This document shows positions 9,232-16,871 of a stretch of 64,000 nucleotides of DNA, piece by piece. The stretch covers positions 868,001 through 932,000 of the forward strand of contig JADKGI010000001.1 in the NCBI GenBank assembly GCA_016722285.1, written 5' to 3'. The notes below the pieces were generated by a model. The model ran no database searches and was not told the origin of the DNA. It was given only the letters and a program-made list of their open reading frames with translations. A program made the translations under genes and the position numbers. Every line of letters starts with the position of its first letter. The stretch's first letter is position 1. The DNA comes from Saprospiraceae bacterium (GTDB lineage Bacteria > Bacteroidota > Bacteroidia > Chitinophagales > Saprospiraceae).

Positions 9232-10202
9232 ATCAGCGTCGGCTTAGGAGCAGCCCTCACATAAGGGAACTGGCTTCCACGGTCACCCTTAATCATAAAA
9301 AATTCATTCAGCCTCTATTCGTAGATGAGAGTCTGTCAATAAGGAGACCCATCAGCGGAATGAATGAAATATACTCCGAAACAGTTGAATCTGTCCTCAG
9401 AACTATTGAGAGTGATGTGAAAAATGGCGTAACAAAATTTCTTCTATTTCCGGTGCCAGGCGAAAAATTCGCAAATGATTTTCATTTTGATTTTGCGGTT
9501 TCTGTGATTCATGAAATTAAAAGCCATTTTGGTGATGCGGTGTGGCTGGCTAGCGATCTGTGTCTGTGCAGCTATACCAGCCATGGTCATTGTGGTATAT
9601 TGAATTATGACCAAACACAATTGCTCAATGATGCAACGGTCAGGTTACTAACTGAATATGGATTAAAACTTGCAGGTGCCGGTATCGACTGTATAGCTCC
9701 CAGTGATATGACTGATGGTCGTATTAAAGCCATCCGTCTGCAACTCGATCGTCTGGATTATGATTATATCAGCATTATGAGCTACTCTGCCAAATTCAGC
9801 TCACAGTATTATGGACCATTCCGCGATGCCTGTCATTCAACTCCTAATACACAAAACCTCAAAAACAGGAAAACATATCAGATTTCACCACTTAACCTGA
9901 ATGACGCCATCGATAGTTCTATCAGAGATGCCCACGAAGGGGCTGATATTCTAATGGTAAAACCATCATCATTATATACTGATGTGATCGCAGCCATTAA
10001 AAATAATACATCAAAACCTGTAGCCGCATACCATGTAAGTGGTGAATATGCTTCAATAGAAAATATGGTAACCGCAGGTCTTCTCCATCGCGAACCTGCC
10101 CACCTGGAAACCTGGTCTGCTGTGGTCATAAGTGGGGCCGATATCATTATTTCATATGCATCCAGACATGCAAAGGATTGGATAAACAGAATGGAGGTGT
10201 AG
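9228..10202 (+). CDS. hemB: Porphobilinogen synthase (delta-aminolevulinic acid dehydratase)
   Basis: HemB condenses two 5-aminolevulinates to porphobilinogen. Seen in the protein are the zinc-type metal site DLCLCSYTSHGHCG (three cysteines), the first active-site lysine in SYSAKFSSQYYGPFRDA and the Schiff-base lysine in ILMVKPSSLYTDVI. The Cys triplet predicts a zinc-dependent rather than magnesium-only enzyme. I choose the ATG at 9228 because it overlaps the hemC stop as ATGA, a common coupling arrangement, and gives 324 residues starting MNQRRLRSSP like the family. An ATG at 9210 would add six residues. It ends the haem operon and converges with cysN. Confidence 0.95.
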   Translation: MNQRRLRSSPHIRELASTVTLNHKKFIQPLFVDESLSIRRPISGMNEIYSETVESVLRTIESDVKNGVTKFLLFPVPGEKFANDFHFDFAVSVIHEIKSHFGDAVWLASDLCLCSYTSHGHCGILNYDQTQLLNDATVRLLTEYGLKLAGAGIDCIAPSDMTDGRIKAIRLQLDRLDYDYISIMSYSAKFSSQYYGPFRDACHSTPNTQNLKNRKTYQISPLNLNDAIDSSIRDAHEGADILMVKPSSLYTDVIAAIKNNTSKPVAAYHVSGEYASIENMVTAGLLHREPAHLETWSAVVISGADIIISYASRHAKDWINRMEV

Positions 10203-10266
10203 GATGATTAATGGTAATTAATTAAATTCTACCACATTTAGTTCGCGCCCATGTAATTTGTCCATG

Positions 10267-11523
10267 TCAACATTTCAACACAGTTCCGGCTGCCACTGTA
10301 TTATTGGTGTTTTCATCTATAAGGATGAAAGTGCCGGTACGCCCGGCGGACAAAAAATGGTCGGCAAGGACTGGGTCGGCCGTTTTGATAGATACCTGAC
10401 AAATTTCATTTAGACCTATTTCTTCTGAATTGTCATATACTTCACGGTTAGTTTTAATGTCGATTTTGTGTAGGATTTCTGTTATTCTCGCTTTTGTGGT
10501 GTGGCTGTGATGTTGCAAAATCAACTTTTGGCCAGGATGAAAAGGACTATTATCCATCCAGCATAAAGTAGCTGTAAGTTCGTTGGAAGTTCCATTTTTC
10601 TGATTATCCTGTACGATAGAATTTCCCCGTCCTGCATCAATTTCGTCTTCAAATTGTATAGCGACTATTTCGTCTTTTGAACCTATATGAGTTTTAATTC
10701 CATATTTCTCAAGAGCAGAAATCTTTGTAGATATCCCGTCAGGTAGTATTGTTACCCGATCGCCTGTCTGATAGCTTCCTGATAAAATTTTACCAACAAA
10801 CCTACGCGTAATGGTATTGGTCATCGTATCAACGTAATTGGAAACATATTGTATCTGGAATCTTGATTCCTCTGATTTTTCAGTCGGTCTATAATCTACA
10901 TTCTCAAGAAATGACAATAATGGCTCTCTGCTGTACCAGCGCATTCTTTCTGATGGTATGATAATATTTTCACCCTCAAGTGCGCTTACAGGTATAAAGT
11001 CCACCTGATGCATTGGCAGGTTCTTACTGAATATTTTATATTCTTCTACAATCTGTCTGTATGCGTGCTCACTATATGCGACCAAATCCATTTTATTTAT
11101 ACAAACCAATATGTTTGGTATTCCAAGGATAGATGAAATGATACTGTGTCTTCTGGTTTGCTCTGTGATGCCATTGACTATATCAATCAGTATGATCGCC
11201 AAATCTGCCGTGGAAGCACCTGTAAACATATTTCGTGTGTACTGGATGTGGCCGGGTGTATCTGCTATGATAAATTTGCGTTTTTCTGTACTGAAATATT
11301 TATAAGCCACGTCTATGGTGATACCCTGTTCACGCTCTGCCCTGAGACCGTCAGTCAGCAAAGCCAAGTCAAGGTTTGTATCTTTACCCTTATTCTTACT
11401 TTGCCTTGTGAGCGTCTCAATGATGTCTGTCGAAATAGATTCACTATCAAATAACAACCGACCTATGAGGGTACTTTTGCCATCATCAACATTTCCAGCT
11501 GTAAAAAATCTTAATAAATTCAT
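10267..11523 (-). CDS. cysN: Sulfate adenylyltransferase subunit 1 (GTPase)
   Basis: CysN is the GTP-hydrolysing regulatory subunit of ATP sulfurylase; GTP hydrolysis drives APS formation by CysD. It is an EF-Tu-like GTPase with G1 GNVDDGKST (10-18), G3 ADTPGHIQYTRNM, G4 NKMDL and the following beta-barrel domains. At 418 residues it lacks the fused CysC (APS kinase) domain present in some relatives. That fits a pathway in which APS is reduced directly (see cysH). It is the last gene of the sulfur operon, separated from cysD by a heptanucleotide tandem repeat. Confidence 0.95.
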   Translation of the reverse strand: MNLLRFFTAGNVDDGKSTLIGRLLFDSESISTDIIETLTRQSKNKGKDTNLDLALLTDGLRAEREQGITIDVAYKYFSTEKRKFIIADTPGHIQYTRNMFTGASTADLAIILIDIVNGITEQTRRHSIISSILGIPNILVCINKMDLVAYSEHAYRQIVEEYKIFSKNLPMHQVDFIPVSALEGENIIIPSERMRWYSREPLLSFLENVDYRPTEKSEESRFQIQYVSNYVDTMTNTITRRFVGKILSGSYQTGDRVTILPDGISTKISALEKYGIKTHIGSKDEIVAIQFEDEIDAGRGNSIVQDNQKNGTSNELTATLCWMDNSPFHPGQKLILQHHSHTTKARITEILHKIDIKTNREVYDNSEEIGLNEICQVSIKTADPVLADHFLSAGRTGTFILIDENTNNTVAAGTVLKC

Positions 11524-11550
11524 GGTTAGTAGGTTTTTAGAGTATTATTC

Positions 11551-11599
11551 CGCTTTCCGCTTTCCGTATTTCGTATTTCGTATTTCGTATTTCGTATTT
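11551..11599. repeat. Heptanucleotide tandem repeat between cysD and cysN
   Basis: Seven head-to-tail 7-base units fill the space after the cysD stop: two of CGCTTTC (11551-11564), then five of CGTATTT (11565-11599). The array runs right up to the cysD stop codon and ends 27 bases before cysN. Such arrays change copy number by slippage and could alter the cysD-cysN spacing. Confidence 0.9.
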
Positions 11600-12505
11600 T
11601 TAAAAATAACCGTTCTTCTTTCTGTCTTCCATAGCTGCTTCGCTTATTCTGTCGTCCATTCTGGTGGCTCCACGTTCAGATATTTTAGTTATTTTTATCT
11701 CCTTTATAATATCTGAAACGGTGAAAGCCTCGCTTTCAACAGCAGCGGTACAGGTCATATCACCTACGGTGCGGTATCTTACCTGCTTACTGAAAATTTG
11801 ATCATGAATATCCAGATTGAGGTAGTCGGAATATGCCATCAGCTGATCTGAATCTGTCTTGACCACTTTACGCTGATGGGTAAAGTATATTTCAGGAAGC
11901 TCTATTTTTTCACGCTCAATGTAGTGCCAGATATCCAATTCTGTCCAGTTGGAAATGGGGAATGCCCGGACATTTTCCCCCTTGTTAATTCTGCCATTAT
12001 AAATATCCCAGATTTCAGGTCGTTGCTTTTTAGGGTTCCACTGTCCGAAATCATCCCTTACCGAAAAAATTCTTTCTTTCGCTCTGGCTTTTTCTTCATC
12101 ACGTCGCGCACCACCGATACATACGTCAAATTCAAACTCATCGATAGTATCAAGAAGTGTATAAGTCTGCAATGCGTTCCTGCTTGGAAATTTCCCGCTG
12201 GAGTCTGTCAATTTTCTTTTTTTGATGGTATCTTCCACTTTTCGGACGATCAGTTTCTCATCTATCTGGCTCACCAGCTGATCTCTGAAATTGAGTGCTT
12301 CAGGAAAATTATGCCCGGTGTCGATATGTACCAGTGGAAATGGAAATTTTGCAGGTCTGAAAGCTTTCAACGCCAGATGAACCAGGCAAATACTGTCCTT
12401 TCCGCCACTAAACAGCAAAGCGGGCCGTTCAAACTGACCAGCTACTTCAAGCATAATGTGGATAGCTTCTGCTTCCAGTTGATCGAGATATTCTGCAAAT
12501 GCCAT
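11600..12505 (-). CDS. cysD: Sulfate adenylyltransferase subunit 2
   Basis: Catalytic subunit of ATP sulfurylase, making APS from ATP and sulfate together with CysN. The 301-residue protein is full length and belongs to the PP-loop ATP pyrophosphatase/PAPS-reductase fold: LLFSGGKDSICLVHLALKAF near residue 30 is the PP-loop. FPLVHIDTGHNFPE, CIGGARRDEEKARAKERIFS and the C-terminal RGATRMDDR are characteristic CysD stretches. The start ATG at 12505 lies 26 bases after the cysH stop, in the same operon. Confidence 0.96.
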   Translation of the reverse strand: MAFAEYLDQLEAEAIHIMLEVAGQFERPALLFSGGKDSICLVHLALKAFRPAKFPFPLVHIDTGHNFPEALNFRDQLVSQIDEKLIVRKVEDTIKKRKLTDSSGKFPSRNALQTYTLLDTIDEFEFDVCIGGARRDEEKARAKERIFSVRDDFGQWNPKKQRPEIWDIYNGRINKGENVRAFPISNWTELDIWHYIEREKIELPEIYFTHQRKVVKTDSDQLMAYSDYLNLDIHDQIFSKQVRYRTVGDMTCTAAVESEAFTVSDIIKEIKITKISERGATRMDDRISEAAMEDRKKNGYF

Positions 12506-12530
12506 AGTTTTTGATTATAGTTGTTAATTA

Positions 12531-13234
12531 TTAATGATTTACCGTATGTAGTCCGCACTCCTTCTTTGAGGCATCTTCCCACCACCATCTGCCTGCTCTG
12601 AAATCTTCTCCCTGATGAACAGCTCGTGTACAAGGCTGACAACCTATACTGATGAATCCCTTGTCATGAAGGATGTTATATGGTATCCCATGTTTTTTTA
12701 TGTACGACCATACATCATCATTTGACCAATCCAGTAATGGATGAATTTTTATAATATTGTTTATTCTATCAAACTCAGATTTTTTCATATCTTTCCTGTT
12801 GGGAGAATGCTCGGTTCTGATTCCTGTGATCCAGATAGAATAACCGGTCAGGGCTCTTTTCAGCGGCTCTACCTTTCTTATATGGCAACATTCTTTACGA
12901 TTTTCAACAGAATTATAAAAACTATAAGGTCCCTTTTGTGTCATCAGATTTTCAACATCGGAGCTGACTGGAAAGTAAACTTTAATCTTATTTTATATCT
13001 TTCAATAGTTTTATTCAGGGTGCTGTATGTTTCCGGAAACATTCTTCCGGTATCCAATGTGAAAATGTCTATTTTCAGATTGTTTCTGAATATCATGTCC
13101 GTTATTATCTGGTCCTCCGCCCCCAAACTGGTAGAAAATACCAGACGTTCTTGTTCCAGCTCTGACACCGCTTTTAGTAACTCTAAACCATCAATGGTTT
13201 TTACAATATTTTCTATTGTCTCTGTTTTTATCAT
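12531..13234 (-). CDS. cysH: APS reductase (4Fe-4S CysH), frameshifted
   Basis: Reduces adenosine 5'-phosphosulfate to sulfite using thioredoxin or glutathione. The gene reads in two frames. 12944-13234 gives the N-terminal PP-loop-like part (VFSTSLGAEDQIITDMI, IDIFTLDTGRMFPETY). 12531-12944 gives the rest, with ECCHIRKVEPL, SIGCQPCTRAV and the C-terminal catalytic KKECGLH. The CC plus CxxC pattern binds a 4Fe-4S cluster and marks the APS-type rather than PAPS-type enzyme. In the right frame the join reads KVYFPVSSDVENLMTQ, obtained by adding one A at the A-run opposite 12981-12983. I treat this as one gene of about 235 residues with a one-base loss, probably a sequencing error. Confidence 0.9.
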
Positions 13235-13240
13235 AAAATG

Positions 13241-13555
13241 CTAATTTTCAACAAGTTCAACTGTAAGATTTCGAATATTTTCATTAAGTTTAATCTGGCA
13301 TGCGAGCCGTGATTCTTTATATATAAATGGTAATGTTTCCAGCATATCGAGTTCATCTCCTGATGGTCCGGATAATGCCGGGGCTGCTTCTTTTACTTTT
13401 ATATGGCATGTGGCACATAGTGCCATACCACCACAAGTCCCTTCTATCGATTCATATTCTTCTCCTTTCAACAGCTCCATAAGGTTTAGTCCCATATCTT
13501 TGGGGACTTCAAGGGTACGCTTTACTCCGGATTTTAAGATATTGACTTCTATCAT
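13241..13555 (-). CDS. 2Fe-2S ferredoxin
   Basis: A 104-residue adrenodoxin-type ferredoxin with cluster ligands C41, C47, C50 and C86 (TCGGMALCATC and RLACQI; spacing Cx5Cx2Cx35C). It lies between the FNR-type reductase gene and cysH inside the sulfur operon. The likely job, by inference, is to carry electrons from the reductase to the siroheme sulfite reductase, replacing the CysJ flavoprotein used by enterobacteria. Confidence 0.9.
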   Translation of the reverse strand: MIEVNILKSGVKRTLEVPKDMGLNLMELLKGEEYESIEGTCGGMALCATCHIKVKEAAPALSGPSGDELDMLETLPFIYKESRLACQIKLNENIRNLTVELVEN

Positions 13556-13570
13556 TGCCTTTGTTTTGTC

Positions 13571-14590
13571 TTAAAAACTACTGATTCCATTGACTGTAGT
13601 ATATTTCATGGTATATTTAACTCCGGGATGAATATACTGATATACAGAATGACTCATGAGTGCCGCTTCATGAAATCCACAGAGAATGAGTTTCAATTTA
13701 TTTTTGTATGTATTGATGTCTCCAATAGCCCAAACTCCCGGGATGTTGGTAGAGTAGTCGTCCGTATTTACTTCTATGGCATTTTTAGTAATATTAAGGC
13801 CCCAACCTTCCATAGGTCCCAGTTTTGGACTCAAACCGAATAGTGGCACCAAATAATCCGTATCAACCAACACTTCTTCATTTGATCTAGTATTCAGGAG
13901 AGTGACACCATTCAGTTTTCCGTTGCCATGTACCGTGGAAAGATTTGTGTTGAGATGAAGGGATATTTTTCCGGAATCGGCGAGCGCCATTACTTTTTCA
14001 ACACTGTCAGGTGTCCCTCTGAATGATTCGCTGCGATGCACAAGAGTTAATTCAGAACACAGTTCACTCAGATAAATGGCCCAGTCGAGGGCACTGTCAC
14101 CCCCGCCGGCTATTATTGTTTTCTTACCTCTATATTGTTCGGGATCAAGGATCATATAGTTGACACCTTTTCCGTTCTCAAATCGGGTGAGACCTTCTAC
14201 CTCGGGCTTTCTGGGTTCAAAACATCCTAAACCACCAGCTATAACTACAGCACTTGCTTCAATTTCAGTCCCCAGATTGGTGACAAGATGAAAATCTTTT
14301 TCAGCCCTTTTTTCCAGGGTTTCGATACGTTCTCCAAATGTATAACCCGGGTTAAATGGTTCGGCTTGATGTACCAGGTTATCTACAAGTTCCTGTGCCA
14401 TGACAGTCGGATAACCCGGTATGTCATAAATAGGCTTTTTGGGATAAATCTCTGATAACTGTCCTCCTGCCTGGGGTAAATAATCAATCAGGTGGCAACG
14501 CATCTTGAGCAATCCAGCTTCAAAAATGGCAAACAATCCAACCGGACCCGCTCCTATAATTGCTATATCTGTTTTGATTTTTATTGACAT
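13571..14590 (-). CDS. Ferredoxin--NADP+ reductase, thioredoxin-reductase-like type
   Basis: A 339-residue two-domain flavoprotein. It has the FAD-binding GAGPVGLFAIFEAG near residue 12, the PQAGGQLSEIYPKKPIYDIPGYP region, the NADPH-binding GGGDSALDWA and a second FAD motif GVWAIGDI near the end. The redox-active CxxC of thioredoxin reductases is absent, which places it in the ferredoxin/flavodoxin NADP reductase branch. Fifteen bases separate it from the ferredoxin gene downstream, so the pair probably forms an NADPH-to-ferredoxin electron chain for sulfite reduction. Confidence 0.9.
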   Translation of the reverse strand: MSIKIKTDIAIIGAGPVGLFAIFEAGLLKMRCHLIDYLPQAGGQLSEIYPKKPIYDIPGYPTVMAQELVDNLVHQAEPFNPGYTFGERIETLEKRAEKDFHLVTNLGTEIEASAVVIAGGLGCFEPRKPEVEGLTRFENGKGVNYMILDPEQYRGKKTIIAGGGDSALDWAIYLSELCSELTLVHRSESFRGTPDSVEKVMALADSGKISLHLNTNLSTVHGNGKLNGVTLLNTRSNEEVLVDTDYLVPLFGLSPKLGPMEGWGLNITKNAIEVNTDDYSTNIPGVWAIGDINTYKNKLKLILCGFHEAALMSHSVYQYIHPGVKYTMKYTTVNGISSF

Positions 14591-14627
14591 ATTATTTGAT
14601 TAAAAATGTTGCTGTTCTTAATTTATT

Positions 14628-16100
14628 TTAGAAAAATATTCTTTTAATACTTAAAATGATTACTATAATTCCCACTAAAATCATGACAGTTTTGGCAGGG
14701 ATTCGGCTGGTAAGAAAGGCACCAAGTGGTGCAGCGGCAACTCCCCCAAGTATCAACCCTAAAATAATATTGATGTGTGTCGTGCCGATCATAGCAAAAA
14801 ATGTTATGGAACTGGCTAATGCGACAAAAAATTCAGTCAGGTTTACCGAACCTATGGTATATCGCGGTGCTTTTCCTTGTGCAATTAAAGTGGATGAAAC
14901 TATAGGTCCCCAGCCACCTCCACCTACGGCATCCAGAAACCCTCCGGTAAAAGCAAGCGGGAACAATCTACGTACTCTCTTCCTGATCTGATCATCTTTT
15001 TTAAGGGCTTTCATTAAAATAATAACCCCTAAAATCAAGGTATATGCGGATACCAATGGCTTGATGATATCACAAAAACCTTCAAAGTAGGAAATCAAAA
15101 ACGACCCTAAAATGGCACCAATAACGCCTGGGAAAAGAAGATTTCGAAAGAGTTTATTATTGACATTTCCAAATTTCAGGTGACTAAGGCCAGAAACACC
15201 ACTCGTAAATACCTCAGAAGTATGCACACTGGCAGATGCCGCTACCGGGCTCAGTCCATAAGAAAGAAGTACAGTTGTAGCGGTAATACCGTATGCCATA
15301 CCCAGTGCGCCATCAATGGCAGAAGCAAGAAAGCCGGCAAAAATGAAAATAAGAATACTTGAGTCAATTTTGCCCATCAATGAAGCCCATGCCCCGGCTG
15401 CCTGATCAGAAGGAAAGTAGTTGCCAATAAAATAGCCCGTCAGAAATAAAACCGGCAATGCCAGAATGACTGACCATCTGATGATCTGACCTTTCAGATA
15501 ATTTCTGTTGTATTCTGATTCGCTCAGACTTCCTGTTATATTGTTGAGCTCCAGTACTCTGTCCCTGAAGGATCCTTTCAGAAAGGTTTTGACTTCTGCC
15601 AGATTTTCAAGTGTTTCGTTTATTTCTTCAGGAAATGAATCATTGAGCACTTCCTTTACCCTTTTTGCTACTGTGGGTGATTTTCCATTTGTAGAAATAG
15701 CTATTTTCAGCTGCCCTTTCTTAACTACTGACCCTAGGTAAAAGTCGCATAGAGCAGGTCTGTCAGCTGCATTAATCAATAGGCCGGCATCCTTTGCATT
15801 TCTTCGTATTTCTTCAGTCATGAGTGGGTCATCCAGTGCTGAAATCACCAGATCTACATCATCCATATCAGTGACATGATATGCTCTTTGATGAATTTGA
15901 ATATTTTCGTTTGTTTCTGCGATGTCTTCGATCTCAGGATTTATGGTTTTTGCGACGATTTTTATTTTTGTCGCCGGACTGTTATGAATAACAGCATGAA
16001 GTTTTTCCAACGCTACTGTCCCTCCACCTATCAGAAGCAGGTGAAGTTGCTCCATTTTTAAAAATACCGGAAATAGATGATTCGACTTGCTTGCTGACAT
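14628..16100 (-). CDS. Precorrin-2 dehydrogenase (CysG N-type) fused to TauE/SafE permease
   Basis: A 490-residue fusion. Residues ~1-205 are the siroheme-synthase dehydrogenase/ferrochelatase module: PVFLKMEQLHLLLIGGGTVA is its Rossmann NAD site, followed by ALDDPLMTEEIRRNAK and AISTNGKSPTVAKRVKE as in CysG/Met8. From ~210 on the protein is hydrophobic with about eight membrane segments and the TauE/SafE (TSUP) repeats, for example FAGFLASAIDGALGMAYG and LDAVGGGGWGPI. So one polypeptide joins siroheme synthesis to a sulfur-compound permease (sulfite or sulfate export or import is inferred from the family). The frame is intact across the join. It is six bases from cobA in the operon. Confidence 0.9.
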   Translation of the reverse strand: MSASKSNHLFPVFLKMEQLHLLLIGGGTVALEKLHAVIHNSPATKIKIVAKTINPEIEDIAETNENIQIHQRAYHVTDMDDVDLVISALDDPLMTEEIRRNAKDAGLLINAADRPALCDFYLGSVVKKGQLKIAISTNGKSPTVAKRVKEVLNDSFPEEINETLENLAEVKTFLKGSFRDRVLELNNITGSLSESEYNRNYLKGQIIRWSVILALPVLFLTGYFIGNYFPSDQAAGAWASLMGKIDSSILIFIFAGFLASAIDGALGMAYGITATTVLLSYGLSPVAASASVHTSEVFTSGVSGLSHLKFGNVNNKLFRNLLFPGVIGAILGSFLISYFEGFCDIIKPLVSAYTLILGVIILMKALKKDDQIRKRVRRLFPLAFTGGFLDAVGGGGWGPIVSSTLIAQGKAPRYTIGSVNLTEFFVALASSITFFAMIGTTHINIILGLILGGVAAAPLGAFLTSRIPAKTVMILVGIIVIILSIKRIFF

Positions 16101-16106
16101 AAAATA

Positions 16107-16871
16107 CTATGCTAATACATTCTTAACCTGATTATATATTTGGGAGGGCGCATATAGATTGACCACCTCTCCGATGACAATGACAGCAGGGGCTTTTATT
16201 TCTTCGGCTGCAGCCTTGATGACTATATCAGATATCTTGCCTGTCAGGATTTTTTGGTTGCTCAGCGTACCATTTTGAATGATAGCAACAGGTACATCAT
16301 TTTTATTTTTTCTCAGGTATAAATTTACTATTTGATCCAGTTTGGATAATCCCATCAACACGACCACAGTGGCATCTGTCTCAGCTGCTTTTTGAATATC
16401 TTTTGCTAAATTGCGTTTCATGTCCGTTGCAGTTACTACCCAAAAACTTTCACTCAGCCCTCTGTGCGTCACAGGAATACCTATGATCCCGGGTACCCCA
16501 ATTGAGCTTGATATACCTGGAATGATACTTACAGGCAATCCTGATTTTCGAACATATTCCATCTCTTCTCCACCCCTTCCGAATACAAATGGATCACCCC
16601 CTTTGAGTCTGACCACATGGCCGAACAACAGCGCATTTGACACAATCATTTCGTTGATTTTTTCCTGGCTGTAAGTGTGGTCGGAAGATCTTTTTCCAAC
16701 ATAAATTTTTAAAGCTTCAGCCGGAGCAAAACCAAGAATCTCAGCACTTACAAGCGCATCATAGAGGATTACATCAGCAGATTTTATGGCTTTCCATGCT
16801 TTGATGGTCAGTAAATCCGGATCCCCTGGACCGGCACCCACTATACTTACTCTTGGATTTATCTGTTTCAT
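16107..16871 (-). CDS. cobA: Uroporphyrinogen-III C-methyltransferase
   Basis: SUMT methylates uroporphyrinogen III twice with SAM to give precorrin-2, the entry to siroheme. The 254 residues begin with the family signature VSIVGAGPGDPDLLTIKAWKA and contain VRLKGGDPFVFGRGGEE and GIPVTHRGLSESF. This is a stand-alone enzyme; the next gene provides the dehydrogenase/chelatase steps normally fused to it in enterobacterial CysG. Its ATG overlaps the sulfite reductase stop (ATGA), so the two are translationally coupled. Confidence 0.95.
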   Translation of the reverse strand: MKQINPRVSIVGAGPGDPDLLTIKAWKAIKSADVILYDALVSAEILGFAPAEALKIYVGKRSSDHTYSQEKINEMIVSNALLFGHVVRLKGGDPFVFGRGGEEMEYVRKSGLPVSIIPGISSSIGVPGIIGIPVTHRGLSESFWVVTATDMKRNLAKDIQKAAETDATVVVLMGLSKLDQIVNLYLRKNKNDVPVAIIQNGTLSNQKILTGKISDIVIKAAAEEIKAPAVIVIGEVVNLYAPSQIYNQVKNVLA

